NCBI RefSeq assembly: GCF_004208525.1
Contig: NZ_SGIT01000003.1
Span: 415,354-479,353, forward strand
Length of the DNA stretch: 64,000 bases
Direction: 5' to 3'
From: Sphingobacterium corticibacterium
Lineage (GTDB): Bacteria > Bacteroidota > Bacteroidia > Sphingobacteriales > Sphingobacteriaceae
The notes under the pieces were generated by a model. It made no database searches, was not told where the DNA came from, and saw only the letters and a program-made list of their open reading frames with translations. This document shows, in pieces, positions 63,262-64,000 of this stretch (position 1 is the first letter of the stretch; each line of letters opens with the position of its first letter). Position numbers and translations under genes: made by a program.

Positions 63262-63317
63262 TTATCTTTGATGAGCTCGCTACGCTCGGTTATCTTTGAT
63301 GAGCTCGCTACGCTCGG
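63262..63317. repeat. Two tandem 28-bp repeats
   Basis: The 28-bp unit starting TTATCTTTGATGAGCTCG and ending CTACGCTCGG occurs twice without mismatch at 63262-63289 and 63290-63317. Each contains TATCTTTG, a minus-7-like box on the plus strand, and GAGC/GCTC arms of a small hairpin. It lies in the divergent gap between the methyltransferase and SRPBCC genes. Confidence 0.9.
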
Positions 63318-63426
63318 TTATACTCACCGGTGTTTGTATGCTATCAAACATGGATATTTCTCTGTAAATTTACCACAATAAGTAAAAAATCACAAAACAG
63401 ATAACAATTGAAGTAAATTAACATAC

Positions 63427-63810
63427 ATGAAGAATTTTAAAAAGTATTATATCGTAGCTGCTCCTCCTGAGGATATTTATAGAGCCTTGACCACGGAAAT
63501 CACGATTCGGCTTTGGACGGGAGATGAAGTTTTAATAGACCCACGTGAGGGGGGTGAATTTTCTATGTGGGATGGTGCCATTACCGGAAAATTTATACAA
63601 CTTGATCCTTATAAAAAGATTGTCCAACAATGGTATTTTGGAGAACAAGCGGAAGATTCTATTGTCACGATCAAACTTCATGAGGATAAAAAGGGTACCT
63701 CTTTCGAATTACAGCATACCAATATTCCTGATGAAGCTTTTGATGAGATTGTAGAAGGTTGGAATGATACCTATATGGCATCGCTTATCGAGTTTTATCT
63801 TGAAGAGTGA
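63427..63810 (+). CDS. SRPBCC/AHSA1-like ligand-binding protein
   Basis: A 127-residue START-like protein with YYIVAAPPEDIYRALTTEIT at the start, IRLWTGDEVLIDPREGGEFS near 28 and VEGWNDTYMASLIEF near the end, as in the activator-of-Hsp90-ATPase-1-like family of bacteria. Such proteins bind small hydrophobic ligands in many roles. No ribosome-binding site or promoter was recognised. Confidence 0.88.
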   Translation: MKNFKKYYIVAAPPEDIYRALTTEITIRLWTGDEVLIDPREGGEFSMWDGAITGKFIQLDPYKKIVQQWYFGEQAEDSIVTIKLHEDKKGTSFELQHTNIPDEAFDEIVEGWNDTYMASLIEFYLEE

Positions 63811-63855
63811 TCAAAAGAATGTTAGATAGCTAAAAGTCGTCTAATCTCGACAAAC

Positions 63856-63889
63856 AAAAAGGGCCCCTGCAGTTATACTGCAGGGGCCC
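63856..63889 (-). terminator. Terminator of the rRNA operon
   Basis: A perfect 12-bp stem GGGCCCCTGCAG (63861-63872) with CTGCAGGGGCCC (63878-63889) around TTATA. On the minus strand it is followed by TTTTTGTTTG, an intrinsic terminator. It lies 11 bp after the 5S gene and also separates it from the convergent SRPBCC gene. Confidence 0.92.
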
Positions 63890-63900
63890 TGTATAAGGTT

Positions 63901-64000
63901 CGGCACCGACCTACTCTCCCACCTTTTACGGCAGTACCATCGGCTCTGGCGGGCTTGACTGCTCTGTTCGGAATGGGAAGAGGTAGACACCGCCGATATA
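63901..64000 (-). rRNA. rrf: 5S ribosomal RNA, 5' end beyond window
   Basis: The minus strand reads through the conserved 5S core CCATTCCGAACAGAGCAGTC, CCCGCCAGAGCCGATGGTAC and TGGGAGAGTAGGTCGGTGCC. About 100 nt of the roughly 110-nt gene are inside the window. It is the 3' end of an rRNA operon lying to the right and transcribed leftward. Confidence 0.96.

Noticed and set aside
1..64000. CRISPR arrays, tRNA genes and transposase genes
   Set aside because: Reading both strands found no regularly spaced repeats, no cloverleaf-like segments and no transposase-like proteins.

Overview
The window comes from a Gram-negative Bacteroidota genome, most likely family Sphingobacteriaceae (Sphingobacterium/Pedobacter group; the genus cannot be settled from sequence alone). 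The evidence is the many Bacteroidota-type promoters (TTTG, about 20 bp, TAnnTTTG), mostly weak Shine-Dalgarno sequences, an OmpA protein with a thrombospondin-3 linker, the Bacteroidota-type omega subunit, and a 5S rRNA end at the right edge. No phage, insertion sequence with a transposase, tRNA or CRISPR array was seen.

Region 1 (1-23.4 kb, all on the minus strand) is a large exopolysaccharide/capsule operon. In transcription order it has a structured leader RNA; wcaJ-type initiating sugar transferase; an outer-membrane barrel and a beta-rich lipoprotein of unknown role; a hairpin terminator/attenuator; CpsB-type tyrosine phosphatase; Wza-type export lipoprotein; Wzc tyrosine autokinase with a Tyr-Gly tail; Wzx flippase; an F420-hydrogenase-beta-like protein; a Wzy-like polymerase; pyruvyltransferase; GT4; WbsX; GT2; an unrecognised helical protein; a WecG-type transferase; rmlB, rmlC, rmlD and rmlA; and a Wzi outer-membrane protein cut by the window edge. 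The gene set implies a rhamnose-containing, probably pyruvylated repeat unit built on undecaprenyl phosphate, flipped, polymerised and exported in a Wzx/Wzy-dependent way. The middle of the locus is visibly AT-richer than its flanks.

Region 2 (23.6-34.8 kb, minus) holds an egtD-egtB ergothioneine-type pair, a small lipoprotein, an OafA-type acyltransferase with an SGNH domain, a second dTDP-rhamnose pathway (rmlA, a fused rmlC-rmlD gene, a PIN toxin-antitoxin pair, rmlB), a second CpsB phosphatase, manC and a DnaQ-like exonuclease. The last three genes are bracketed by two copies of a structured repeat.

Region 3 (35.1-44.6 kb, minus) holds rarA, a large YfhO-like membrane protein, the trkH-trkA potassium uptake pair behind an AsmA-like protein, rsgA, and a small antitoxin-like gene.

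Region 4 (44.7-63.8 kb, mostly plus) is core genome: polA with a MORN-repeat protein, psd, a PhoR-like kinase followed by a DUF47-Pit phosphate uptake pair with a Pho-box-like promoter, an OmpA-family porin with a hairpin-capped leader, a TPR protein with aroE, an MBL-fold hydrolase with a LolC/E-like permease, a CarboxypepD-like protein and NifU (minus), bamD, rpoZ-coaBC, an RNA cytosine methyltransferase (minus) and an SRPBCC protein. The window ends in the 3' end of a minus-strand rRNA operon with its terminator.

Several minus-7 promoter boxes sit only 4-5 nt before an ATG, which suggests leaderless mRNAs. Nothing here is clearly a wholly new system. The best leads are the operon leader RNA, the covarying repeat pair, the barrel/lipoprotein pair and the unrecognised 345-residue protein of the polysaccharide operon.
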